Shown: one piece after another, positions 1 to 7,443 of the stretch
Numbering within the stretch: the stretch's first letter is position 1
Layout: the number at the start of each line of letters is the position of its first letter
From: Bacillota bacterium
GTDB lineage: Bacteria; Bacillota; Clostridia; Christensenellales; CAG-314
Length of the DNA stretch: 64,000 bases
NCBI GenBank assembly: GCA_023458375.1
Contig: JAEWZT010000002.1
Span: 248,001-312,000 of the forward strand
Direction of reading: 5' to 3'
Notes under the pieces: generated by a model
The model's input: the letters and a program-made list of their open reading frames with translations, nothing else
Databases searched by the model: none
Told to the model about the DNA's origin: nothing
Translations under genes and position numbers: made by a program

Positions 1-115
1 TTGCTCTATAATGGCTTTTTCGGCATTAAGTTGTTTTTATGGTAAAAACGCCGAAAAAAACTTCAAAATGAAAAAAAGAAGAAATACCGCGCTCTTAAAA
101 AAGTAGTCCAAATAG

Positions 116-144
116 TTGACAATATTTAGCGTAAATGTTAACAT
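116..144 (+). promoter_or_regulatory. Promoter of the tRNA cluster
   Basis: TTGACA at 116-121, a 17-base spacer and TAACAT at 139-144. The predicted transcript starts near 151, about 20 bases before the first tRNA. The -35 is perfect and the -10 matches 4 of 6 positions. Confidence 0.6.
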
Positions 145-170
145 AATCAAGCGCCTTTACTGTGCGCCGT

Positions 171-245
171 CGCGGGGTAGAGCAGCGGCAGCTCGTCGGG
201 CTCATAACCCGGAGGTCGAGGGTTCAAATCCCTCCCCCGCAACCA
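171..245 (+). tRNA. Initiator tRNA-fMet (CAT)
   Basis: A cloverleaf with encoded CCA. The anticodon loop is CTCATAA on a stem of three G-C pairs. The first acceptor pair is a C/A mismatch. Both features mark the bacterial initiator tRNA rather than the elongator. It is first in a row of four tRNA genes. Confidence 0.93.
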
Positions 246-298
246 AAACGCAAACAGGCGTTTTATCCCCGCAAAAATTTTTTGTGGGGTTCAATTAT

Positions 299-375
299 GG
301 CGGCGTAGCTTAGTTGGCTATAGCGGCCGGTTCATACCCGGCAGGTCACTGGTTCGAGTCCAGTCGCCGCCACCA
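299..375 (+). tRNA. Elongator tRNA-Met (CAT)
   Basis: The acceptor GGCGGCG pairs perfectly with CGCCGCC and is followed by A and an encoded CCA. The anticodon loop TTCATAC gives CAT. The sequence resembles Bacillota elongator tRNA-Met. A lysidine-modified tRNA-Ile2 also has CAT and cannot be fully excluded by eye. Confidence 0.88.
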
Positions 376-392
376 CTTACAAACATAAAAAA

Positions 393-467
393 GGCCCCTT
401 GGTCAAGCGGTTAAGACATCGCCCTTTCACGGCGGTAACACGAGTTCGAGTCTCGTAGGGGTCACCA
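393..467 (+). tRNA. tRNA-Glu (TTC)
   Basis: The acceptor GGCCCCT pairs with AGGGGTC, with one G-T pair, and CCA is encoded. The anticodon loop CTTTCAC gives TTC. Third gene of the cluster, 17 bases after tRNA-Met. Confidence 0.92.
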
Positions 468-481
468 AATTTTCAACGCAA

Positions 482-557
482 GGGAGCATAGCTCAGCTGG
501 GAGAGCACCTGCCTTACAAGCAGGGGGTCATAGGTTCGAGCCCTATTGCTCCCACCA
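482..557 (+). tRNA. tRNA-Val (TAC)
   Basis: The acceptor GGGAGCA pairs with TGCTCCC and CCA is encoded. The anticodon loop CTTACAA gives TAC. Last gene of the cluster, followed directly by a terminator. Confidence 0.93.
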
Positions 558-591
558 AAAGAGGTAATTTAGCCAAAAATTACCCCTTTTT
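558..591 (+). terminator. Terminator of the tRNA cluster
   Basis: GGTAATTT at 563-570 pairs with AAATTACC at 577-584. An A-rich left flank faces a CCTTTTT right flank. It lies immediately after tRNA-Val. Confidence 0.75.
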
Positions 592-791
592 CATTGTATT
601 AATGCGGTTTTTTGCGAATGTTTAATGGCTTTGTTCGGTTATTTTGGGTTAAAAGTGTATTTTTGCTTTAAATTGTTATACAGTTGCCGTACTCGTGAGT
701 TTATAAACCCTTCGTAAATGTGCAGGTTATTTATTGATAACAAAGACAGCGGTGTGATATTAAACATTTAGTTTTAATCTTTTAACAAAAC

Positions 792-1115
792 TTATTTCAA
801 AAGCGCTTGGGCGTAGCCCAGCACCTGATACTGGTCTTCTACCGAAAGTTTATTGATAAGCGCTAATAGTTTGTTTTGCAAAGGAGTCAGGTCCGCGTTG
901 ATGTTTATTACACCTACGTCGTTTTCCCTCCCGAATAAATAATCAATGCTGACTTGAAAAAAATTGGCGATTTTAATAACACCCTGACAGTCGGGCAATT
1001 TGCCCTGCTTGGTCCAGCCCCTTACCGTTTGATAAGGAATATTACATGCCTTTGCAAAAGAACTGTCGTTCAGACCCTTTTCTTTTTTTAATTCTTCAAA
1101 TGTATTCAAAAACAT
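792..1115 (-). CDS. XRE-family transcriptional regulator
   Basis: A 107-residue protein with an N-terminal Cro/C1-type helix-turn-helix (residues about 5-62), ending in the family block FFQVSIDYLFGREND, followed by a 45-residue helical tail. It is clearly related to the 111-residue XRE protein at 36278-36613: both have VS-DYL-GREND after the HTH and a similar C-terminal helix ending near YA-L. Such stand-alone proteins usually repress their own or a neighbouring promoter. The neighbour here is only a small divergent ORF at 1353. Target unknown. Confidence 0.85.
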   Translation of the reverse strand: MFLNTFEELKKEKGLNDSSFAKACNIPYQTVRGWTKQGKLPDCQGVIKIANFFQVSIDYLFGRENDVGVININADLTPLQNKLLALINKLSVEDQYQVLGYAQALLK

Positions 1116-1352
1116 TTTTTTAATCCTTTTTGCTTAATATTTTATCAATAACAGTTTCTTTTTTTGTTGATTTGTTCTTTTGCATATGTTATTATGTATG
1201 CTAATGAATATAATATTTGAAAAACGCTCAAATGATAAAGCGTTTTCTTTATAAATGCTAAGCGCGGGCTTAAAAGCCTCAAAAAGGCAAAAGTAAGGCG
1301 TTTGTTTCCCCGCGCCGCCGCAAAATTAAGCAGCACAAAGGACAATTAAAAA

Positions 1353-1532
1353 ATGGAAAAAATATCTCTATCGTTATGCGAACTTAACCCCAGCGGCGTT
1401 TTGGAGCTTGCAGGCAAAAAGCAGCTGCTTTGCTACGACGTCAAATCGGGCTTCTTTTCAATCGTCAATTCAAAAGATGAAGTAGTTTTTGCGCCCGGCA
1501 TTTTATATTTTTGTTTAAATGAGGCTAAATAA
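1353..1532 (+). CDS. Small hypothetical protein (59 aa)
   Basis: ATG to TAA, 59 residues, starting MEKISLSLCELN and ending FCLNEAK. Its codon composition (GGC, GCG, GAC, AAC) is like that of the real genes here, unlike the flanking A/T-rich spacer. It is divergent from the XRE gene. No strong ribosome binding site precedes it, only an AAGGACAATT-type sequence. I do not recognise the family. It could be a small regulated target of the XRE protein or a remnant of a larger gene. Confidence 0.4.
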   Translation: MEKISLSLCELNPSGVLELAGKKQLLCYDVKSGFFSIVNSKDEVVFAPGILYFCLNEAK

Positions 1533-1602
1533 TCGCCCCAAAGCGCATTTGCGTTAAAAATATAGTAAAAAAATTACTTAATAGCAAAAGCAAATCCGGA
1601 AA

Positions 1603-1729
1603 TTAAGGTACAGTTTAAAAGCAGTTTGAAAAAACATAAGAACATATTTGAGTTTAAAAATTGAAATTAGCGCACTTCCGATTAGACTATTTACTAAGTT
1701 TTTAAAAAGTAAAATAAATTGTACCTTAA
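1603..1729. repeat. Inverted-repeat-bounded 127-bp segment
   Basis: TTAAGGTACA at 1603-1612 is matched by its reverse complement TGTACCTTAA at 1720-1729. The match continues inward with one mismatch (GTTTA against ATTTA). The A/T-rich interior has no ORF. It may be a MITE-like remnant; no second copy was seen in the window. Confidence 0.35.
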
Positions 1730-1739
1730 AAAAATATCC

Positions 1740-1773
1740 CAAAAACAAAGCAGCCCCGCCTAGCGGGGCTGCT
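1740..1773 (-). terminator. Terminator of the MarR-DegV operon
   Basis: AGCAGCCCCGC at 1749-1759 pairs perfectly with GCGGGGCTGCT at 1763-1773. Read on the minus strand the stem is followed by TTTGTTTTTG. It is the first good terminator downstream of the DegV gene. Confidence 0.75.
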
Positions 1774-1913
1774 GTTAAATTATAATATATTGATTTTAGG
1801 GTTTAATTAGGGTTTAATTTAGGTTTGGTTTAAAGCTTAATTTCTAATTCGTTATTCACTTTTTAAAGCTTTCTTAACATTCTTTATGCCTTTTTTCGGG
1901 CAAAAGCATGATT

Positions 1914-2750
1914 TTACTTTACAAAATATGCTATTGCGATTGCGCCGGGACCTGTATGCGTGCCTATGGTCGCGCCTACGTAGACGCGTTCCGTTATAGT
2001 TACATGCGTTTCTTTTATTAACAGTTCTTCAAACTCGTTCGCGGCTTTTTCGTTACAGCCGTGCGCCAAAATAAAGGGCTTTGTTAGGTCGGCGCAGTCT
2101 TTTTTAAAGCAGTCAATTATGTATCTGTAAGCGTTAAGCTTGCCAATCGCTTTGCCCTTGTTGAGGACTTTGCCCTCTTCCACCGCCAAAATGGGCTTAA
2201 CGTGCAAAAGCGTGCCCACAACGGCGGCTTTTCCGCTTAGCCTGCCCCCTGCGCGCAGGTATTTTAAAGTATCTATCATTGCATGCAGGCGTATTTTTTC
2301 TTTTAAGACATTGAGCCTGTCAAAAATCTCACGCGCCGAAAGCCCTTCGTCGCGCAGCCTTGCAGCTTCTACGACAAGGGCGCACTGCCCCAAAGCGGCG
2401 TTTTTACTGTCAACCACAAATATTTTATTTGCGTCAACCTCTTGCGACGCCATTACCGCCTGAGAATAGGTTACGCTTAATTCCGAAGAAATGACTATGG
2501 CGACTACGTCGTTGCCCTTTGCGACTTCTTCTTCAAAAGCCTTTTTGAAAGTATAGGCGTTTACCATACTTGTGGTGGGAAGCGTTTGCGCGCGTGCAAG
2601 TTTGGCGTAAAACTCCTCATCCGTAATGTCCACCCCCGACAAATACGTTTGATTTTCAAAGTTGATAGGCATAGGCAAGACGCTTACCCCGTATTTTTGC
2701 TGCTGCGCCGCCAAGAACTCCGACGAGCTGTCCGTAATAATTTTTACCAT
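1914..2750 (-). CDS. DegV family fatty-acid-binding protein
   Basis: 278 residues, full length for DegV/FakB. The N-terminus MVKIITDSSSE is the family signature (the ITDS motif contacts the fatty acid head group). A second conserved block is PTTSMVNAY, near residue 57. Family members bind a fatty acid in a deep pocket, and FakB proteins present it to the kinase FakA. No kinase is adjacent, so a role in phospholipid precursor recycling is inferred. The ATG overlaps the stop of the upstream MarR gene by 7 bases, so the two are translationally coupled. An AAGGAAGG site lies upstream. Confidence 0.9.
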   Translation of the reverse strand: MVKIITDSSSEFLAAQQQKYGVSVLPMPINFENQTYLSGVDITDEEFYAKLARAQTLPTTSMVNAYTFKKAFEEEVAKGNDVVAIVISSELSVTYSQAVMASQEVDANKIFVVDSKNAALGQCALVVEAARLRDEGLSAREIFDRLNVLKEKIRLHAMIDTLKYLRAGGRLSGKAAVVGTLLHVKPILAVEEGKVLNKGKAIGKLNAYRYIIDCFKKDCADLTKPFILAHGCNEKAANEFEELLIKETHVTITERVYVGATIGTHTGPGAIAIAYFVK

Positions 2751-3205
2751 TGAATTGACCCTTCCTTAAAATAATTTTGTAATTTTATTAAAGAGGAAAT
2801 CAAAACTTCCCCCTCTTGTTCGTCAAGAAAACTTATAACCTCTTCCACCATTTTGGCGTGGAACTTTTCGTGGAAAGTGTTGGCGAGAGTCCCTTTTTCC
2901 GTCAAAAACAGGTATGTAACGCGCATGTCCCCCTTGCCGCGCACCTTTTCTATATAGCCCTTTTTTTCAAGCACGCCCACCGCGACGGTAAGGGACCCTA
3001 AGGTGATACCCAAATGGCTTGCCACGCCGCCAGAAGTGTTTTTCCCCGTTTTCTGCGTTAAGGCAACCGCCTCCAAAAGGTGAGTTTCCTTTACGCTAAG
3101 TTCCCCCTGGCAGGCTTTTTCTATTGCGATTTCTTCTTGGCGCAAAATGGCGTTAAAGCACTCAACAAAAAATAAGTTTAAGTCGCGCTTGATTTTTTCT
3201 TTCAC
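2744..3205 (-). CDS. MarR-family regulator, FabT-like
   Basis: 153 residues with a GTG start 7 bases from GGAGGAA. The winged helix spans about residues 40-110 (SGGVASHLGITLGSLTVAV recognition region, then a basic wing with KVRGKGDMR). MarR proteins bind palindromes as dimers. The gene is co-transcribed with a DegV fatty-acid-binding protein, and its promoter carries a palindrome very like the FabT box of streptococci. I infer a fatty-acid-responsive, self-regulating FabT-type repressor. The MarR call is firm; the FabT role is inference. Confidence 0.82.
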   Translation of the reverse strand: MKEKIKRDLNLFFVECFNAILRQEEIAIEKACQGELSVKETHLLEAVALTQKTGKNTSGGVASHLGITLGSLTVAVGVLEKKGYIEKVRGKGDMRVTYLFLTEKGTLANTFHEKFHAKMVEEVISFLDEQEGEVLISSLIKLQNYFKEGSIQW

Positions 3206-3226
3206 AGTTTAATTCCTCCGCGCATA

Positions 3227-3245
3227 TACTTTGAACTTCAAAGTA
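3227..3245. promoter_or_regulatory. Perfect palindromic operator of the MarR gene
   Basis: TACTTTGAACTTCAAAGTA is a perfect 9-1-9 palindrome. It lies between the -10 element and the ribosome binding site of the MarR gene, so a bound dimer would cover the transcription start. The core TTTGA-n3-TCAAA matches the published streptococcal FabT box. Confidence 0.75.
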
Positions 3246-3251
3246 ATTAAC

Positions 3252-3280
3252 ACTATATAACTTTTGCGCCTCTTAGTCAA
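3252..3280 (-). promoter_or_regulatory. Promoter of the MarR-DegV operon
   Basis: On the minus strand: TTGACT, a 17-base spacer, TATAGT. Five of six positions match consensus in each box. Confidence 0.75.
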
Positions 3281-3469
3281 CAAAATAGGACATAATTTTT
3301 TGTTATTTTTTATCCCGTGGTAAAGGAAGAGTGATTGATAGAATAATTATTATAAAAAAATACGGCTGAATAAGTGAGTATTAAGAATAGCAAACTTTTT
3401 CTCCGATAGCGCCTTTTTAAATCTCAGCGCGATAAAAGTTTAACTTATAAATGCAAAGTTAGCACTTGA

Positions 3470-3682
3470 CTAGACAAAAAAGTTAACGGCGTCGTTTCAG
3501 TAAGCAAAATCATTCTTGATACCAACAAGAAAAACCTTCGCGCGCAGCATGTCTATGAAAAGCCGGGGTTTATCAAAGTGCGCGAAAATGTTAACTGCTG
3601 GCAAGACCAAATGGGCAAATGGCAAAGCTCGGTGGACTACGAAATGACGCGCGCCAGCTGGAAAGCGCTTAAAAAAAGCTAA
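3470..3682 (+). pseudogene. GNAT acetyltransferase C-terminal remnant
   Basis: An open frame of 70 residues without a start codon, preceded by an in-frame TGA at 3467-3469. It reads ILDTNKKNLRAQHVYEKPGF, the last strands and helix of a GNAT fold (N-x-RA-x-x-x-YEK-GF), then a C-terminus ending SSVDYEMTRASWKAL. The N-terminal half with the acetyl-CoA loop is absent. Its end overlaps the convergent methyltransferase gene by 14 bases. Decayed gene. Confidence 0.75.
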
Positions 3683-4175
3683 AAATATGTTGCATAGGGG
3701 AAATATCAAATGCTGGGCTAACTTTTACGTATTCAAAGGGCATATGGGCGGAAAAGGCATAGTTTATTTTTTCCTTTTCCAAAAAGGGTATTAGTTTGCC
3801 GCGTATAGTGTGTTTATCTATCATAAATGAACTAATAATATATATACTTCCGCCCACCTTGACAACGCGGCGGCATTGGTTTATTACTTCTGCGACGATG
3901 CCCTCCAAATGACCTATGGAATTATAAATTATTACGGTATCAAAGGTATTGGGGGCAAACTGTAAGGCTGCGGCGTCCATAGGCGTAAAAATAATGTTTT
4001 TATAACCATAAATTGACGCGGGCAGCCTTTTGTCGTTTAAATCAATACAATTTACGCTGTTTGCTTTGGGCGAAGCGGCAAGGGAGAACTCAGCGCAACC
4101 GCAGGCAACCTCTAAAATATCCTTGTTGATTATATCTTTTTCAATCGTCTTTATAACGCTTTCAACGCGCCACAT
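3669..4175 (-). CDS. Class I SAM-dependent methyltransferase
   Basis: 168 residues. Motif I reads DILEVACGCAEFSL (residues about 19-32), followed by an acidic strand end (CIDLND) and a motif IV-like segment (FDTVIIYNSIGHL). The fold is complete but short, with little room for a substrate domain. Ubiquinone/menaquinone-type methyltransferases have this core. Substrate unknown. It sits 64 bases downstream of yedF on the same strand, so the two may be co-transcribed. Confidence 0.75.
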   Translation of the reverse strand: MWRVESVIKTIEKDIINKDILEVACGCAEFSLAASPKANSVNCIDLNDKRLPASIYGYKNIIFTPMDAAALQFAPNTFDTVIIYNSIGHLEGIVAEVINQCRRVVKVGGSIYIISSFMIDKHTIRGKLIPFLEKEKINYAFSAHMPFEYVKVSPAFDISPMQHIFSFF

Positions 4176-4239
4176 AACGTCTTTCTCCTATAAACAAGAG
4201 TTTTCAATTGCGCCTTGTTTTCCTTACGGCATAAATCTT

Positions 4240-4893
4240 TTAAATATTTATGAGAGGCTGCGCTTTGCTCATCGCTTCCGTTATGTCGTACATATTGACG
4301 ATTTCGCCTACCGCGACTTGCTCTTTGACGTTAAAGTAGTTTACGCAGGTGCCGCAAATTTTTATTTCAGTGCCTTTGCCTTGTAGCGCCTGTAAGTCCT
4401 CTAATGTATTTGCGCCCTTTAAGGTCAGCTTAACGCCGCCGTTAAAAAACAACAGCGTCTTAGGGGGCGTTTCAAGCTGCGTTAAAGAATAAATAAATCC
4501 CTTTATAAGGATTTTACCTAGTTCTTCGCTTCCGCTTCCCATATTATCCCTGCTTATGGCGACGGCAAGCGCTCCTTGGATTTGGCATGATGCAAAGGCT
4601 TGGTCGGCGGACCCTTCTTTTTGGTTTTCCTCGGTATCGGAAAGTTTCGGGAAACTGTTTTGCGCTTCGTTTTCATTTACCGTAATTGTTACGGCGTAGC
4701 GGCGGGGTTCTATTTTGTCAATTTTGCATTGGTAGCCCTTAGCGGCGCACAGCTTTGAAAGGTTTTCGCACGCGACATTATTGTCAACGGAGATTTCCAC
4801 TACGCCGCCCGCTAGGGGAAGAGCCTTGACGGCGTTTTTTACCATAATCACGGGGGCGGGGCACAGCAGCCCCATAGCGTCTAATTTTACCAT
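4240..4893 (-). CDS. yedF: Sulfurtransferase-like selenium metabolism protein YedF
   Basis: 217 residues in two domains. The N-terminal TusA/SirA-like domain (1-75) carries the CPAP motif with Cys11, the residue that carries persulfide or perselenide in TusA. The C-terminal DsrE-like domain (about 105-210) contains FFNGGVKLT and CGTCVNYF, giving two more cysteines. This two-domain form is the family that co-occurs with selenium-using genomes, where it is thought to handle reactive selenium for SelD. The placement, 1 kb from the selenoprotein operon, fits. The ribosome binding site AAGGAG is good. Confidence 0.88.
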   Translation of the reverse strand: MVKLDAMGLLCPAPVIMVKNAVKALPLAGGVVEISVDNNVACENLSKLCAAKGYQCKIDKIEPRRYAVTITVNENEAQNSFPKLSDTEENQKEGSADQAFASCQIQGALAVAISRDNMGSGSEELGKILIKGFIYSLTQLETPPKTLLFFNGGVKLTLKGANTLEDLQALQGKGTEIKICGTCVNYFNVKEQVAVGEIVNMYDITEAMSKAQPLINI

Positions 4894-5413
4894 ATATTTC
4901 TCTCCTTAAAAGTAAAAGATTTGCTTTAAGGCGGCGGCTATATTTAAGCGCCGTTGCTTTCTTCCGCCTTTACTAATAAATCCTTGCCTTTTTCAAAGCC
5001 GAGCGGTTTAAAGCTCATATATTATACAATATAATTTGCTAAAAGTAACCTGCTTTAACAATAAACGCGTCTAGTGAAAAAATCAAAAGCAAATATAAGG
5101 TTGACGTAAAATGGATGAATTAAGGGAATTTGTTAAAGACTAATCGCAGTCCGACCCATCCCTGCGCATTTAGTTCATGAAAGAAAGCAGCAAGTATTTA
5201 ACATAAAATAAATTCTCCGCGCCTCACAGCAATATGCGGTTTTTCATATTATTAAAGGGTGGATTATTTGGTTTACGGCAACGCATGCATAAAACAGCAA
5301 TAAACCTTTCACCCTTGCCTGATTTTGAAAAAACGCGCGTTAAAACAAAGGGTCGGGCACCCAGATATGAGGCTTTTTCACAATTTTTTGCGGCAGTTTA
5401 GAGGAGTAATCAG
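4894..5413. other. Intergenic region between yedF and the grd leader
   Basis: About 500 bases without a convincing gene. A TATAAT lies just before a 24-codon minus-strand frame (4944-5018), which is more likely part of the yedF promoter region than a gene. AAGGGTG near 5256 and CACCCTT near 5309 form a weak inverted repeat. Nothing else is recognised. Confidence 0.5.
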
Positions 5414-5442
5414 TTGCAAATAAACCCCCTTTAATATATACT
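5414..5442 (+). promoter_or_regulatory. Promoter of the glycine reductase operon
   Basis: TTGCAA at 5414-5419, a 17-base spacer, TATACT at 5437-5442. The predicted start is near 5449, just before the riboswitch. Confidence 0.7.
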
Positions 5443-5461
5443 TAAATTGTAATTTAATATA

Positions 5462-5680
5462 GTTCGTAAGACGAGCGCGGGAGAGTCCGCAAAGGCAAAA
5501 ATGCCGCAAGCGGCGCCGAAGGAATAAGGCAAAGGGTCGGGCAACCCTTTAACGAACATCTCAGGTAAAAAGAACCGCGTTCTGACGAAACTCTGGAAAG
5601 CTTATTGCACCGACGGAGCAATTCTTCCCTTTGGCTTTTGGTTTTGGGAAGGGGAATCTCTCAGGTAAACATACTGAGCA
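5462..5680 (+). ncRNA. Tandem glycine riboswitch
   Basis: Two glycine aptamers in a row. The first has GCGGGAGAG, GCGCCGAAGGA and CATCTCAGGTAAAAAGA. The second has CTCTGGAAAG, GCACCGACGGAGCAA and ATCTCTCAGGTAAACA. These are the conserved cores of the gcvT element. It precedes the glycine reductase operon, so the ligand is the substrate of the encoded enzyme. A strong intrinsic terminator overlaps its 3' end, consistent with an ON switch that lets transcription proceed when glycine is bound. Confidence 0.95.
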
Positions 5681-5713
5681 AAGCACGGCTATATGTGTTT
5701 TGCTTATTTTTTT
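5677..5713 (+). terminator. Riboswitch-controlled terminator
   Basis: AGCAAAGCAC at 5677-5686 pairs along all ten positions (one G-T) with GTGTTTTGCT at 5695-5704 around an 8-base loop, then TATTTTTTT. The stem begins inside the last bases of the second aptamer, so aptamer closure and terminator formation should compete. Confidence 0.85.
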
Positions 5714-5729
5714 GCCGTTAAGGAGAAAA

Positions 5730-6107
5730 ATGTCAAAAGAAATAATAATTACAAATAATATAGCCGTTAAAGAAGAATACGCCAAAACGCGCCAAGTGCT
5801 TTATTTTAATGAAAGCTTGGCAAGGTTGTTTGAAATAATAAGGGATTATGTTCACAAGGGGCATATTCTGCTCACCCACCCTCTGTCGGGAAGCGTAAAG
5901 CCCAACGAAAACCCATTTAAGTCGGCGCTTATTTCAAGTATGCCGCAAGCGGGGGGGCGCGTGGACGAAAAATCGCTTAACATTATTGAGCAAAGCATAA
6001 TAACGGCGCGTAAATTTGAAAACAGGCAAGGCAGCCTTATGCCGCAAATGCAAAAAGACTTTCAGACCATAGACCTTGCGCTTATAACAAGCGCCATAAA
6101 TAAATAA
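5730..6107 (+). CDS. grdX: GrdX family protein
   Basis: 125 residues from an ATG 5 bases after AAGGAG. Only this start lies downstream of the riboswitch terminator. GrdX is a small conserved protein of unknown function found at the head of glycine/betaine/sarcosine reductase operons. Recognisable blocks are the N-terminal I-TNN segment and HPLSGSVKPNENPFKS near residues 50-65. It contains no selenocysteine or cofactor motif. The assignment rests on length, these motifs and position directly before grdE. Confidence 0.8.
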   Translation: MSKEIIITNNIAVKEEYAKTRQVLYFNESLARLFEIIRDYVHKGHILLTHPLSGSVKPNENPFKSALISSMPQAGGRVDEKSLNIIEQSIITARKFENRQGSLMPQMQKDFQTIDLALITSAINK

Positions 6108-6144
6108 AAATGCACAACATAAATACATTAGGAGGTAAAGTGCC

Positions 6145-7425
6145 TTGAAACTTGAATTAGGTTACATTCAAATTGACGACGTGAGGTTTTCCGACGAAAT
6201 GAAGGTGGAAAACAAAGTTCTGTATATCAGCGCAAAAGCTATAAAAGAGCTTGTGTTGGAGGACGAACACATCAAGGACGTAGAAATTGACCTTGCCCGC
6301 CCGGGCGAAAGCGTCAGAATAATGCCCGTCAAAGACGTTATAGAGCCGCGCGTAAAGGTGTCGGGCGGGGGAGACATATTCCCCGGAACGGTGTCTAAGG
6401 TGGCTACGGCAGGCAGCGGACGCACAAACGTTTTAAAGGGCGCCGCAATAGTTACCACAGGGCGCGTCGTAGGTTTTCAAGAGGGCATTATAGACATGTC
6501 GGGCTTAGGCGCATCCTATACCCCATTTTCCAAAACACACAATATCGTGCTTAACTTTACCCCCGCCGACAACCTGCCCGCCCACGACTACGAAAGGGCG
6601 CTGCGCTTTGCAGGGCTTAAAGTGGCGCTTTTAGTTGCCCAAGCGGGAAAAAACATAACGCCAAACGAAATTAAAACTTTTGAAACGCTTTCCTATAACG
6701 AAAGCATCAAGGCTTACCCCGATTTGCCCCGCGTAGGCTACGTTCAAATGCTTCAAAGCCAAGGGCTACTTCACGACACATACGTTTACGGCGTGGACAT
6801 GAAAAAATCCCTTACCACTTTAATCAACCCCACCGAAGTTATGGACGGGGCTATCATAAGCGGAAACTGCGTTTCGGCGTGCGACAAAAACACCACTTAC
6901 CACCACCAAAACAACCCCGTAATTGAAGATTTGTTTGAACAGCACGGCAAGACGCTTAATTTTGCCGCAATGATAATTACAAACGAGAACGTATATTTGG
7001 CGGACAAAGAGCGCTCTTCCGACTGGACTGCAAAAACCGCGAAGTTTTTGGGGCTTGACGGCGTAATCATTTCGCAGGAAGGCTTCGGCAACCCCGATAC
7101 CGACCTTATAATGAACTGCAAAAAAATTGAGGCGGAAGGTATCCGCACGGTAATCATCACCGACGAATACGCGGGCAGAGACGGTTCTTCACAGTCCTTA
7201 GCCGACGCCGACGCAAGCGCCGACGCCGTCGTAACGGGGGGAAACGCCAACGAACTTATAACTTTGCCCCCCATGAAAAAAATCATAGGCTCGCTAAACT
7301 ACGTTGAAAAAATAGCGGGCGGTTTCCAAAACAACCTGCACGCCGACGGCAGCATAACGGTAGAGCTTCAAGCTATAACGGGCGCGACAAACGAGCTTGG
7401 GTTTAACCTTTTGAGTGCGAGATAA
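6145..7425 (+). CDS. grdE: Glycine reductase component B, proprotein GrdE
   Basis: 426 residues; TTG start 8 bases after GGAGGT. GrdE is the precursor of the 25- and 22-kDa subunits of substrate-specific protein B, which with GrdB binds glycine. Self-cleavage before a cysteine makes a pyruvoyl group that forms a Schiff base with the amino acid. That site is visible as SGNCVSACDKNTTYHH, with the cysteine at residue 242, the same number as in the characterised Clostridium sticklandii protein as I recall it. Since betaine and sarcosine subunits are homologous, substrate is inferred mainly from the glycine riboswitch. Confidence 0.95.
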   Translation: MKLELGYIQIDDVRFSDEMKVENKVLYISAKAIKELVLEDEHIKDVEIDLARPGESVRIMPVKDVIEPRVKVSGGGDIFPGTVSKVATAGSGRTNVLKGAAIVTTGRVVGFQEGIIDMSGLGASYTPFSKTHNIVLNFTPADNLPAHDYERALRFAGLKVALLVAQAGKNITPNEIKTFETLSYNESIKAYPDLPRVGYVQMLQSQGLLHDTYVYGVDMKKSLTTLINPTEVMDGAIISGNCVSACDKNTTYHHQNNPVIEDLFEQHGKTLNFAAMIITNENVYLADKERSSDWTAKTAKFLGLDGVIISQEGFGNPDTDLIMNCKKIEAEGIRTVIITDEYAGRDGSSQSLADADASADAVVTGGNANELITLPPMKKIIGSLNYVEKIAGGFQNNLHADGSITVELQAITGATNELGFNLLSAR

Positions 7426-7443
7426 GGAGGAAAAAAAATTATT

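Noticed and set aside
16..58. Inverted repeat TTTTTCGGC/GCCGAAAAA at the window start
   Set aside because: The stem is sound, but with the upstream gene outside the window it cannot be assigned as a terminator to anything.
4944..5018. 24-codon minus-strand frame upstream of yedF
   Set aside because: A TATAAT box lies almost on its ATG, so transcription would start inside it; more likely promoter DNA.
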